Shown here in pieces: positions 36,807 to 49,781 of a stretch of 64,000 bases of DNA. A program made the translations under genes and the position numbers. The stretch covers positions 17,102,787-17,166,786 of the forward strand of contig CM055895.1 of assembly GCA_029582155.1 (NCBI GenBank), read 5' to 3'. Below the pieces are notes generated by a model. That model worked only from the letters and a program-made list of their open reading frames with translations, did no database searches and was not told the DNA's origin. The first letter of the stretch is position 1. Every line of letters starts with the position of its first letter. The stretch comes from Panopea generosa (lineage: Eukaryota > Mollusca > Bivalvia > Adapedonta > Hiatellidae).

Positions 36807-39440
36807 GTAAGTTTAAAGCTCAAACCCAAGTTCTTCTCCTGTCATGTGGCACATTACATACAAATCTCCAGGTGAAAACACACTCAGATATGGTAAGTTA
36901 TATGGCTCAAACTTAAGTGCTTCTTCTGTCATGTGACATATTACATACAAACCTCCAGGAGAAAACACACTCAGTTATGGTAAGTTAAATGGCTCAAACT
37001 TAAGTGCTTCTTCTGTCATGTGACATATTACATACAAACCTCCAGGAGAAAACACACTCAGTTATGGTAAGTTAAATGGCTCAAACTTAAGTGCTGCTTC
37101 TGTCATGTGACATATTACATACAAACCTCCAGGAGAAAACACACTCAGATATGGTAAGTTATATGGCTCAAACTTAAGTGCTTCTTCTGTCATGTGACAT
37201 ATTACATACAAACCTCCAGGAGAAAACACACCCAGTTATGGTAAGTTAAAAGCTTAAGTGCTTCTTCTATCATGTGACACATAACATATAGACCTCCAGT
37301 AGAAAACACCCATATCTTGTAAGTTAAATGGCTCAAACCCAAGATCTTCTCCTGTTATCTGACATTTTACATACAAACCTCCAGGAGAAAACACACCCAG
37401 ATATGGTAAGTTATATGGCTCAAACTTAAGTGCTTCTTCTGTCATGTGACATATTACATACAAACCTCCAGGAGAAAACACACCCAGATATGGTAAGTTA
37501 AATGGCTCAAACTTAAGTGCTTCTTCTGTCATGTGACACATAACATATAGACCTCCAGTAGAAAACACCCATATATTGTAAGTTAAAAAGCTCAAACTCA
37601 AGTTATTCTCCTGTCATGTGACACATTACATAAAATTATAAATCTCCAGTAGAAAACACACCCATATATTATAAGTTAAATAGGTCAGACTCAAGTTCTA
37701 TTCCTGTCATGTGACACATTACATATACACCTCCAGTAGAAAACACACCTATATAATTATGGTAATTTAAATAGCTCAAACCCTAGTTCTTCTCCTGTCA
37801 TGTGACACATTACATAAAATTATAAATCTCCAGTAGAAAACACACCCATATATTGTAAGTTAAATAGGTCAGACTCAAGTTCTTCTCCTGTCATGTGACA
37901 CATTACATATACACCTCCAGTAGAAAACACATCCATATAATTATGGTAAGTGAAATAGCTCAAACCCAAGTTCTTCTCCTGTCATGTGACACATTACATA
38001 TAAACCTCCAGTAGAAAACACACCCATACAATTATGGTAAGTGAAATAGCTCAAACCCAAGTTCTTTTCCTGTCATGTGACACATTACATATAAACCTCC
38101 AGTAGAAAAACACACCCATATAATTTTAGTAAGTGAAATAGCTCAAACCCAAGTTCTTCTCCTGTCATGTGACACATTACATATAAACCTCCAGTAGAAA
38201 ACACACCCATATAATTATGGTAATTGAAATAGCTCAAACCCAAGTTCTTTTCCTGTCATGCGACACATTATATATAAACCTCCAGTAGAAAACACACCCA
38301 TATAATTATGGTAAGTGAAATAGCTCAAACCCAAGTTCTTCTCCTATCATGTGACACATTACATATAAACCTCCAGTAGAAAACACACCCATATAAGTAT
38401 GGTAAGTGAAATAGCTCAAACCCAAGTTCTTTTCCTATCATGTGACACATTACATATAAACCTCCAGTAGAAAACACACCCATATAATTATGGTAAGTGA
38501 AATAGCTCAAACCCAAGTTCTTTTCCTGTCATGTGACACATTACATATAAACCTCCAGTAGAAAACACACCCATATAATTATGGTAAGTGAAATAGCTCA
38601 AACCCAAGTTCTTCTCCTGTCATGTGACACATCACATTAAAATCTCTAGGAGAAAACACACCCGGATATGGTAAGTTAAATAGCTCAAAACCAAGTTCTT
38701 CCTCTATCACTTGGCATATCACATATAAATCTCCAGGAGAAACAAAACACACCCAGATATGGTAAGTTAAATAGCTCATAACCAAGTTATTCCTCTATCA
38801 CTTGGCATATCACATATAAATCTCCAGGAGAAAACACACCCAGATATGGTAAGTTAAATAGCTCAAAACCAAGTTCTTCTTCTATCACTTGGCATATCAC
38901 ATATAAATCTCCGGGAGAAACAAAACACACCCAGATATGGTAAGTTAAATAGCTCAAAACCAAGTTCTTCCTCTATCATTTGGCATATCACATTTAAATC
39001 TCCAGAAGAAACAAAACACACCCAAATATTGTAAGTTAAATAGCTCAAAACCAAGTTCTTCCCCTCTCACTTGGCATATCACTTATAAATCTCCAGGAGA
39101 AAACACACCCAGATATGGTAAGTTAAATAGCTCAAAACCAAGTTATTCCTCTATCATTTGGCATATCACATTTAAATCTCCAGGAGTAATAAAACACACC
39201 CAAATATTGTAAGTTAAATAGCTCAAAACCAAGTTCTTCCCCTCTCACTTTGCATATCACATATAAATCTCCAGGAGAAAACACACCCAGATATGGTAAG
39301 TTAAAAGCTTTAACTTAAGTGCTTCTCCTGTAATCAGACATATTACATACAAACCTCCAGAAGAACACATCGAGATATTGTAAGTTCAAGACTCAAACAG
39401 CTTCTCCTATCATCTGACATATTTCCACAAACTTCCAGGA
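36807..39440 (+). repeat. exon/donor-derived minisatellite, ~30 copies of 86-91 bp
   Basis: Each unit aligns to the end of NDNF exon 2 (36752-36806) plus the first ~30 bases of intron: 'ttggcatatcacatataaa' against exon 'ttggcacgtcacctataaa', then 'gagaaaacacacccagatat', then 'ggtaagtt', then 'ctcaaacccaagttcttct'. By my count about 27 junctions keep GTAAG. The first unit translated in the exon frame gives WHITYKSPGENTLRYG against WHVTYKPHRENTPIYG in the exon. Many middle units change the Trp codon to TGA, while several late units (38700-39300) remain open. Three subfamilies follow in order: 87-bp (36893-37578), 91-bp with 'ataattat' (37600-38640), and ~87-91-bp (38640-39440). All units are in gene orientation. 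Confidence 0.9.
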
Positions 39441-39550
39441 GAAAACACGCATATAAGCGTTACATAACCTTTCCCCGACACTCTTTCTTATAAAATGCAA
39501 AATTGGGAAATTATTTTAAAACTTTATATTTGCGTTTGGATTTAAGCATA

Positions 39551-39826
39551 TTATTGATTGAGTAATTGATTGAATAGTAAGCGTCATTTTTATGCCATCG
39601 AGGGCTAACATACGACCATTTAACCTAACCACTGTTTCCTTAGATCCTGGAAGAACTCGAACACATCCAATCTCTGCAAGTAACTGATAACTTTCCCACT
39701 TGAATCAGCGGTGAAAAACGAATGATAATGAGACGCAATGTCGTAGACTGTGACCGGGCGGAATTCGATCTCACGACCCCTTGATTGATAGTCAGACGAC
39801 CTACCGACTGAACTAATCGGACTCAA
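39551..39826 (-). repeat. tRNA-derived SINE, family A, inverted
   Basis: Tail 'attgattgagtaattgattg' at the left, 3' end 'gcgtcatttttatgccatcg', box B 'gtgagatcgaattccgcc' on the minus strand, head 'gtccgattagttcagtcgg'. Confidence 0.8.
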
Positions 39827-40234
39827 TAAAAGACCATATCAAATAGAGCTCGTAATTTATAACAACTTATTCTAACTTATGTTGATATACCATTATTATG
39901 ACTTTTTTACAACTATGTTTGTGCCTAAAATTGATAATCATTTAAAATACATAATATCAACCATGTTTTGATTGGTTGTTTTTATTCTGTAAATGATATA
40001 AATAAAGTTATGTTTTAGGACCTTTTTAAAGATTGACATGTTCAAATGAATTATCTCGTTTAAAATATTTTACCATTATTTTTATTATTAATATTTTCAT
40101 AATTAACATTATTATTGAAGAAAAAGGAAAACTATTTTGAAAGACGACGAATGCACATGTCTTCTCAAATTATCAGTTTCATCTACAGTTCCGGGGTACC
40201 TGAAGTATACACAAGTATACATGCATACACGCAA

Positions 40235-40342
40235 CGCCAATCCCTTCCACACACGCCTCCCTCGCCACACACAACCACCCACCCACCCACACCCACCCGC
40301 ACGCACGCACGCACGCACGCACCACACACACACACACACACA
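40235..40342. repeat. compound CA-rich microsatellite (ACCC)n-(ACGC)n-(AC)n
   Basis: Consecutive short runs of CCCA, GCAC and CA. Open frames on both strands here (Thr/His/Pro or Cys/Val-rich) are simple-repeat artefacts. Confidence 0.9.
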
Positions 40343-41191
40343 TGCACCTGGCATTTCGTGGACCTAAAATATAATACAATCACATTTGTTTACATTAGAG
40401 AGGAAAAGATGCATATATATACGAAAGTTCCTGCCAATATTCCAAACCAAAAATATTTGTTAGGAATCTTATATTTCAGTAGACTCGACTGAGCTGCATT
40501 CCTATTTATAATACACTGAAAGCTTGGATTGTATCTTTCACCAAATTCCAAAACTATTTATTTGGATAACTAAAAATACACGCATCTTAAAATATAGCAA
40601 ACACAGTTATAAACCCTTACAGCGGGGTAAGGACAATATCAACGCTACTTATATTCGACGAGAGCTAAGTCAAATAAACAAAAAACGAATAATTATGTTA
40701 TTCCATTTCTCTAGAGGCAATAAACCATATTAATCATTCCTCAGACGTTTGATTGATGTTCGTTATACCTAAACACATCGATACGTCTGCTACAGAGCGA
40801 GCACGTATTAAGCAAACATCATATCCGACCTAATGGCACAGTCGTGTAAATCAACGTCTAGTCCCTGAGATGAATTCATCAAGATTTAACTCCGAGCAGT
40901 GACCGGTAGATAAAACAAATATCCTTATTGACCTGGTAGCACATTTGTGCCACAAAATAAGGAAACGTGTGCCCAACAGGAGACTTTGCATGCAAAGCAC
41001 ACATACACAATACAGACACAGTAATACACTCAAACATAGAAATATACATTAAAATGCAACACATTTAGCACTAGTGAATATGTCAACATCCTACAGTAAC
41101 TACTTTTTGTTGATGTTATTTGCTATTTACTTAAGATGTTATTGAATATGGTGGTACCTCCTGCATTGGTGACTCTTTAAATCCCCTCTTG

Positions 41192-41389
41192 TATTGCTTT
41201 TTCCATATCACTTTCTGTGTTGCGTTTTCATGCCTCTTCCTAGGTTGCGCTTCCATATCTCTTCCTGGGTTGCTTTTTCATTCCTCTTCCTGTGTTGCTT
41301 TTTCATGCCTCTTCTTGTGTTGCGTTTCCATGCCTCTTCCTGTGTTGCGTTTTCATGCCTCTTCCTGCGCTGCGTTTTCATTTCCATTG
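41192..41389. repeat. 25-bp minisatellite, about eight copies
   Basis: Unit 'tgtgttgcgttttcatgcct' plus 'cttcc'. Pyrimidine-rich on +. Confidence 0.85.
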
Positions 41390-41881
41390 TATGGATAACT
41401 ATCTTATTCGGGATACTAATAACAAACATACAGACGAAGAAGAAACAACAACCATGACATCTGCTACATAAAATACGTTCAGGAGTATGGCTCCTATTTC
41501 ATTATTTCTAATCATACGTGTAATGTACTTGGTGAGATATTAATGATTTATCCCTTTAATTAGTAACTCGGCATAATAAATAAAAAATATATATTTTGAA
41601 AAGTATCCTTTTGTTTTAATACTAATAGTCTTGAACGGAAGTCGAGTTTGGTATACATTACATCAGAGGAAATATGATAACTAAACAGTTGATGCAACAT
41701 TCAAACGACAAAGCCACCAAAGAACAATTTACAAACTAATACATACGTACATTACATAAATAGATAGGAAGTGTTCGCCGCCTGGGAACGGCAAGCAGCA
41801 ACAGCTTAAACCTAGTTAATGAGCGTATCCGCTTCATTATTCCTCGGTCGTCATATCACAAGACGAGGCAGAGTAAATCAA

Positions 41882-42795
41882 AGCTCTGAACTACTAAGTA
41901 ACAAGCCGAGCCGATACTTCTGAACTAATTAAATGCCGAGCTGAGACTTCTGAACTAATAAAATAACAAGCCGAGCCGAGACTTCTGAACTACTTAAATA
42001 ACAAGCCAATGTGAGACTTCGGAACTATCTTAATAACAAGCCCAGACTTCTGAACTAATTAAATAACAAACAAACCGAGACTTCTGAACTAACTAAATAA
42101 CAAGCCGAGGTTTCTGAACTTCTTAAATAACAAGCCGAACCGAGACTTCTGAACTACTTAAATAACAAGCAAGGTGAGACTTCGGAACTAATTAAATAAC
42201 AAGCCGAGATTTCTGAACTACTTAAATAACACATCGAGCCGAGACTTCTGAACTACTTAAATAACAAGCCGAGACTTCTGGACTAATTAAATAACAAACA
42301 AACCGAGACTTCTGAACTAACTAAATAACAAGCCGATATTTCTGAACTACTTAAATAACAAGCCGAGCCGAGACTTCTAAACTACTTAAATAACAAGCCA
42401 AGGTGAGACTTCGGAACTAATTAAATAACAAGCCGAGACTTCTGAACAACTAATTAAATAACAAACAAACCGAGACTTCTGAACTAACTAAATAACAAAC
42501 CAAGGTGAGATATCTGAACTACTTAAATAACAAGCCGAGCCGAGACTTCTGAACTACTTAAATAACAAGCCAAGGTGAGACTTCGGAACTAATTAAATAA
42601 CAAGCCGAGACTTCTGAACTAATTAGATAACAAAAAAAACCCCGATACTTCTGAACTACTTAAATAACAAGCCAAGGTGAGACTTCGGAACTAATTAAAT
42701 AACAAGCCGATACTTCTGAACTAATTAAATAACAAAAAAAACGGGACTTCTGAACTACTTAAATAACAAGCCGAGATTTCTGAACTACTTAAACC
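41882..42795. repeat. ~30-37-bp minisatellite, about 27-30 copies
   Basis: Core 'gagacttctgaactaattaa' then 'ataacaagcc'. Length variants come from optional 'gagcc', 'aaggt' or 'aaacaaacc' blocks. A recurring four-unit order (aagccgagcc / aagccaaggt / aagccgag / aaacaaacc) suggests higher-order duplication. Confidence 0.9.
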
Positions 42796-43083
42796 GAGTT
42801 TTATTTAAAAAAAATTGCATTAGTCTTAAATATATTTTAGAATGTGAATCGACTACATAGCAAAACATGACCTAGTTACTGTGCAAACTCTACTCATGGC
42901 TGTCTTATTATATTTTCTGTCACTTCAACATCATTCCCTATGTTTATATCGTACTTAGCCAATGGAGAATCGATCGATATGTGTCAACTTCTAAATCAGG
43001 AACCTTTCACATTGTGTCCCATCTAAAACTTACATATATGTCTTTATATTCTCTTCGAAGATCAGGTAACGCTATTAGACCTT

Positions 43084-43305
43084 TTAAGTATCTAGGTTAC
43101 AAAGAAATATTGAGCGACACATTTTAGTCGCGCCGCACGGTACACACTGGATATGGACAAGTACACCATCTATAGTTTGTTCCCCATGATTTACTTGTAT
43201 ACAACCATTCTGGTAACCTAATTGCTTACCGATGTATATAATTGACAAATGCTTCGTCTGAGTTGATGTCAATGACGAAGGAAATTTGAGTTGACGATTT
43301 CATTT
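43084..43305 (-). pseudogene. possible SRCR-like coding remnant
   Basis: On the minus strand, 43084-43272 reads in part 'KQLGYQNGCIQVNHGE' and 'HIQCVPCGATKMCRSIF'. The adjoining upstream sequence in another frame reads 'DINSDEAFVNYI'. Together the order resembles a scavenger receptor cysteine-rich domain (acidic/aliphatic turn, then QLGY, then a Cys-containing second half). A frame break separates the two parts, and the other cysteines of the domain are not visible. The family assignment is tentative. Confidence 0.25.
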
Positions 43306-43820
43306 AATCGTGAATCTCTACAAGGATAGTACGCATTCTTTTTTTTTTTGTATATGTATTTAAATTACATATCCTTCACTGCGGTAGCAGAGCAGAAAGC
43401 CGAATAATGGCATTGGCACTCGAAGAAGATTTGTTTATTCGTCCTATCGTCTTCCGATAAATACAATATCAAATATTTTAATTGAATTCAATGAAAGAAC
43501 AGACTGTTATAGGGGAAAGAGTATAACACAAGAAATCTGTTCACACGTTGGACGCAGTTTTATGTTCTATGATAGTATTACGCATCTTCGGTATATTCTC
43601 CTTTCCGGTTCTTTGATTTTCATTTACTTAGTTTTAAATGGCTTAAATAAGAACATATAAATTGTGTTTCTAGTTTACTTAATCGTGTTCATGGGAACAC
43701 CGAACAAGTCATGCATTCAATAGCATGTACCCTATAAAAAGATAAACTGATAATACGGGACTATCAGTTTTCGTGTACCAACTATTAGTGTTGTTCAACG
43801 GTGTAAAGAAATTATTTCCT

Positions 43821-44220
43821 GTACACGTGTTAGGTTTGATCTCTCCAATTATTCTTACCTGCTCACGTGTTAGGTTTGATCTCACCAATTATTCTTACCT
43901 GTACACTTATAAGGTTTGATCCCACCAATTATTTTTACCTGCTCACGTGTTAGATTCGATCTCACCAATTATTCTTACCCGTACACGTGTTAGGTTTGAT
44001 CTTACCAATAACTCTTACCTGTACACTTATAAGGTTTTATCCCACCAATTAGTCTTACCTGCTCGCGTGTTTGGTTCGATCTCACCAATTATTCTTACCC
44101 GTACACGTATTAGGTTTGATCTCACCAATTATTCTTACCTGTACACTTGTTTGGTTTGATCCCACTAATTGTTCTTACCTGCTCACGTGTTTGGTTCGAT
44201 CTCATAAATTCTTCTTCCCC
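43821..44220. repeat. 40-bp minisatellite, ten copies
   Basis: Unit 'gtacacgtgttaggtttgat' then 'ctcaccaattattcttacct', with alternating 'gctcacgtgt' and 'gtacacttat' starts. Open frames here are repeat artefacts. Confidence 0.9.
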
Positions 44221-46584
44221 TTAAATAAAAAAAAAGCATCACTTCCTGTATGAACAATATATTACGTGTACAGGAATAGTTTATTATATAAGAGCATTTT
44301 TTTTTATTGCGAACACAACAACAGCATCAACAACAACAACACAACAGTAAATAACAATCATAATTACAGATGACTACAACTATTGTAAAGAACAACCTTT
44401 GTATTACCTTTTTTCTACAACACTAGCCGGTTAGTAAGACGTTAGTATGCTACACACTATACAGACAACTGTGAGGCAGTGCGTTAGAGATGAATGCTTC
44501 TGTGAAATCACGTATGCAATTGGGAAACAAAAACTGATAACATATACCCACAGATAAGTATCCCGGTGGTGCCAACTCTTTTTGATAAATGGGTGATTAT
44601 TCTTGCACTTTTTTGTCTAAATGAGATAAGTCTTAAGTGTTTTTTTATATATATATTATAGTTTGCAGTCGACTATATTATATTCATTTAGCATAGATCT
44701 ATGTAATTAATATATATTTTTAAAGATAAAAACACATCTTTTCTTTTCATTAGATACTTTTTCTTTTTCAAATATAATAACTTATTTGGAATTTTGGCTT
44801 TGTTTAAGTAAAATGAGCAAACGTAAAGCATAGCTTGATAAAATTTGGAATTGTATAATTTGAAGATGATATGAAATATGTATTTACTATTGAAAGCCAA
44901 ATTCACAAAACACACACTTTGGAGATATTTGTAGAAACATCCAAATCGTAATTATATAGATTTAAATCTAGTTTGTAATTTGATTTTAATGCACTGTCTT
45001 TAATATTTGATATTCTCGTAAGGGTTCATTAAAGAGAAAAATAAATTGAGCATTTTATACTGTATCATTCGCATGATAGTTTGTATACACACGAAAAAGA
45101 TTTGCATGGATGCAATAACATCATTATTGGTGATATGATACGACCGTGCTCTAGGTATACATTGTGTTAGACAGTTTCTTAAACATGATCATCAAAATAG
45201 TAATCGTGTATTCATCAGGAAATGCAACATGACAATGACTCAGCCACTCCAACACTCCAAAACATTGTTGATATATAGAATACTAACATTTGTAAATACA
45301 TACAAAAGAATTGATGTGACGACGGGATGGGGCAAAAGCGAGGTTGGATGCCCACGTTAACCAGCTTTAAGCTCCCCAATTGGTTCAATTTGACCTGACG
45401 TGAGAGCGACTATCTCTCCGACCATTGGTTACTTGTCGACTTATCGACTTGTTTGATTGACAATCTGCGTTAGGTCAACTGTTTGGGCCTCGACACCTAT
45501 TGTCACTTCTTTATATATACTATAATGAGTATATACTAGTATATTGATTATGATTAAGCTGCCCTTGTGCCTGCGTCATTTAAATGCTGCATCTGCAGTT
45601 AACTATATTGTTCTTATCCTTTATATTCTCGAGTTCCTTCAGCTGGTTTTTCCAATTCTGCGTTTCCTCGTAAATATAAGCGTATCATGTTCAATTCTCA
45701 TTGGAAAGACAATAACGAGTAAACACATTATGTTAATATTCGACAGAATCACGTGTGGTCCTGGATTCCGCGCAGGCGATTTCGAAAATTGCAATTATAC
45801 TGCGTGTTTCGAACAAAAATGCGTCATAGGTGTATTTAATGTACAGGTACACATTTAACTTAACCTAAATATATCATAAACGGCCATATGGCATATAATA
45901 ACAGATGTAATTCAAAACAGTTTATGTAATTAAAGCGACATCGGAATATGCTTATCCCTTCTTCCGTAGATTGGGTAATCATCAATTGTTAGTTTTGGCA
46001 ATGTTAGCACACTACCGTTTTACCTTACCTGAGTTTTACCGCACGTCTTTACCTGATGATGCCTTGGATGAGCTGGACCGATAAGATGAAAAGATAGGGC
46101 TATGACCTTTTCGTCATTTAATAAAGAAACACGTTTAAAGACATTTCAACATGTTTGGGAAATGTTGCCGATAAGTTCTAGCGAGATAGCTGAAGTGCTG
46201 ATATGATCGAGTAATGTTCATTTTGTGTGAGAGATAAATTAGGAAAATATTGGAATTTTAATCTAAATCAAGATATAAAGAGCACGACCATAGTTTTTTT
46301 TGTCTTAAAGTAAGTATTTTTAGCATTCTTTAAAATGCATAGAATGTTTAAGAAATTAATGACTGAAATATAACATATATTTGAAGTTTTGGAATTATTA
46401 AAAAAAAGTTAACGGTCACAAAGACAAAATTGATATTTATATGTTTTCAAAAAAAATGTTTAAAATTTTCGATGACTATGAACAGACGTTTTGATGATGT
46501 TCAAATCTTATTTTGATTTATTAAGTATAAAAAGTAAATTTATTTGGAGAATAAGGTCCCAAAAACATGTACGTGTCAGAGGGT

Positions 46585-46715
46585 TAAGCCACCGTCCTTT
46601 CGCAAGTAGCTGACAAACTTTTTCGCATAAAGATTGTTGACGAGCCAGACTTGAACCTATGATATCGGCGTTGAAATGTCAGTAATCTACAGACGACGAT
46701 CCATAGCACTCGAAC
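46585..46715 (-). repeat. degenerate family-B SINE fragment
   Basis: 'ccaccgtcctttcgcaagta' and a box B-like 'acttgaacctatgatat' align to the inverted copy at 4650-4720. Confidence 0.5.
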
Positions 46716-47249
46716 ACGCAGGAGTTCGAATAGTACATTACACTACCGTGTGGTAATGGTTGCTCGCAAATGGTGCGTCAATATTGAACCTTATTTACTG
46801 CCAGCTAGTTTACAATGCAAAATTAAACAACAAAGGTAACGTCATGCACACGGGCACGATCTTAATTCATTCATTTTTATTTTTCGTGTCTTAATTAACA
46901 GTTTGCTCCATTATACCAGACACATACGCAACCTGGTCGTTCATTATTACGTTAATAGTGTGTTGCTATGCATTTCATCTCATATTAGATCAAGACGTAT
47001 ATGACCCTGGCTTATGTTTTACCAGCATTTACCTAAATACTTTTAAAAACTAAACTTAATTTTGTCTGATTATTTAACTTTTTGTATTGAATATTAATGA
47101 AATAGAATACAGTTTTACTGGAACCAATCTAAAATCATGATCAACTGGCTGTTTTTCTTAGAATATTGTTTTAAGTATTTAAGTATTTGCTGGTAAAACA
47201 GGAGTATGAGTTTTTAAAATTACAAATTAGTTATCATTATACACTTAAT

Positions 47250-48560
47250 ACGTCTGGCACAAGGGACTCCTTATTAAACTTAATGCTGTTGGGATAACAG
47301 GAACTCTCCTATAATGGTCAACTAATTACCTAGAAAATCGTAATCAATGTGTTGTCGTACCCGGCTGTATATCTAATATGTCTAGTTAGAAAGCCGTGGT
47401 ACCTCAGGGATCTATCCTACGGCCTCTGTTGTTCCTGGTTTATATAAATGATATTGTAGAAAATAAGCTTACCTATAAAAGTATTTGCTGATGATACTAG
47501 TCTTTTTATTATAGTAGAATTACAAGATCTTGCCGCTTCTATGTTTAATTCTGATCTCAGAAAGAATCATAACTGGGCTTGTTAATTTTAATAAAAAAAA
47601 CAACAGAATCGATGGTTATTTACCGTAAAATCAACAAACCGATACATCCAAATATTTCGATGAATCATACTATTATACACGAAGTTATTACTCATAAACA
47701 TCTGGGCCTTACTTTTTCTAACAATGGGACATGGCATGAACACATTCAATACAGAAAAGATAAGGCACGGAAATTAATAAACATTACGCGACTTTTAAAA
47801 TTTCAATAAGATAGAAAAACAGTTCTCTAAAATAGGCTAACATTGTCTTGGATAATTGCACTTTGTATGAAGTTAATGAAAATATTCGGTTGGAAGCAGC
47901 AATAATAGTAACGGGAGCAAAAAAAAATGTTTCTATATCACCTCTGTACAAAGAGACCTGTTGGGAATCCTTATAAAACACAAACTAATCCTTTATTACA
48001 AAATGCATAACGGATTATCTCCTTCGTGCCTATGTTCAACATTACCTGAAAATGTTGGGAATCTTATTGGCTATAACCTTCGAAATGCACAAGACCTTTG
48101 GACCTTTTCATGTAATACTCAATTATATTTTAATTTATTCATACCTTCTTCCTGGCATGAATGGAATAATCTTCCACACCGCATACGAGAGTCACATTAC
48201 ATTCATATATTCAAATAAAATATTAACGCTAATAAACAAAATGTACCAAATCACTATTATACATGAACCGAACTGCCCGAATATATCATCCACGACTCCA
48301 TACAAACTGCAGTAACTTGAATCAACATTTATTCAATAAAAGCATAGTTGCAAGTCCAAATTGTCTTTGTAGTGAAATTGAGGACGAATATCATTATTAA
48401 ATCAGGTTCAGATTAGTTCACCAGTATAAACAAAGAATGATGACTGAAATAAAATTAACTTACCCACATGATCCCTCCTTGAATAATCTTCTGTATGGTA
48501 ATGAAAATCTTACACTAACTGAGAACAACTCTATTTTTATGGCAGTTTAAAATAATATTA
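47250..48560 (+). mobile_element. degraded non-LTR retrotransposon (LINE), 3' half
   Basis: Several frames together carry reverse-transcriptase motifs: 'VWHKGLL' near 47252, 'VPQGSILRPLLFLVYINDIV' at 47399-47458, and the catalytic FADDT at 47484-47498. Further on come 'HLGLTFSNNGTWHEHI' (47579-47809) and a C-terminal region with 'YKMHNGLSPSC', 'YNLRNA', 'WNNLPHRIRES' (47961-48216). The end region has Asn-Leu-Asn then C-x-C...E...HY spacing (48300-48410). Stops and frameshifts break it throughout, and the 5' half is absent. The family looks Jockey/CR1-like, but clade cannot be fixed by eye. It lies sense within NDNF intron 2. Confidence 0.8.
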
Positions 48561-49781
48561 TAAAGACTTAACGTTTTGAGTATCGCACACAGTTAAATAG
48601 ATAATGACTTGTCATGTTTCCTACTTACTTGATGATGACGACACGCCTCTAATTGATCTCGGATAGAAAGATACAATAGTTATTGAATGGATTGACTTTC
48701 GGAATTAACCGATAATGAAAGTAAAATCAGTTGAGTCTCTTGCTTTCCTTCTCTTCAGCCAATACTCTCTTTTTTATTTCAAATATTCTGAATAAACAAT
48801 TATTTCTTTTATCAATTTTTGCACATTTGGCCAAATTGAAATTATTTCGGAACAATATGATAAAGTCTATATGAAATGTTAAATAACTGTTATGGAAGCA
48901 GATTTACACAAGCATCTTAAGCTTTTTTCTGTATTCTTTCCGCATAATTCATAAAACGTATGACTTTATGCTTTATTGTTAAATGTATGTACTTATGTGA
49001 ATAAAATAGTGTTTAAACTAATTGTGAAATGAATTAATTATTAGATTTTGTAAGATACTTACCTTAGCATTGATCCACAATAGGTTTAATGTTAATTTGA
49101 TATTTTTTATTCATTCGCTTGCCATTTGTCCAATACGTTTATGCACACCATTACTATCTATGTCCAATACACTGATATACATGAAGGTAATAACCAGTGG
49201 AGCAGAAATAAGGAGAGTGAAATATGCAATAAAATAAAAATAAAATAACACTGTTCAGTAGAGATTTATTTCACAAAAATCCGAGTATTTTCTTCCAAAC
49301 AATAAAGCTATTAAAAGTCAGGTCAGGTATTAATCATTATATATACATGTATAATCGGGTACTTTCACGTGTTGTTTAAACACATTTCAGTAAAACCTCA
49401 GTATGCACTTACAATGTTTCATATAATAGTTTCTCTAATTCAGTGAACATATTGATATTAGGTAGGCAGGCGTTTGTGTGTTGTTGTTGTTTTTTTAAAA
49501 TATATACAAATACGTGTAAATACTCTTAAAATAATCTTCAAACAAGAGAATACACATATTTATGGTATCTGATGAAAAGATTGTTTGAAAGCACAAAACG
49601 GCACTAAAAGAAATAAAAACAACTAAATAGCAGACTCAGTTTTATTAAGTCGGTTCATGAAACACGCAATACACTTCCATACCCCAGGCATAGCTATTCT
49701 CGAGCAAACTCAACATCTGTGTTTGCTTTATTTTACTGTATCATATATTCTGCTTCATTTGTATTATTTTCAATATTGCAG

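Larger units (their letters stand above)
36807..49781 (+). other. NDNF intron 2 (13.0 kb)
   Basis: GT...AG, phase 1, from GTAAGT at 36807 to CAG at 49779-49781. It contains the exon-derived array, three further minisatellites, a SINE, a broken LINE and a possible coding relic on the minus strand. I see nothing supported in 39830-40230, 40345-41190, 42800-43080, 44225-46580, 46720-47250 and 48565-49781. Confidence 0.85.

Noticed and set aside
37254-39054. Minus-strand frames with repeated GGLYVMCHM-like peptides
   Set aside because: Antisense of the exon-derived array; the meaningful reading is on the plus strand.
40112-40492. Cys/Val- or His/Thr/Pro-rich frames
   Set aside because: Compound CA microsatellite.
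45544-45858. Frame ending with a Cys-rich stretch 'CGPGFRAGDFENC' before a GT, with AG-like site upstream
   Set aside because: Looks exon-like, but NDNF has no missing segment at this point and no family is recognisable.
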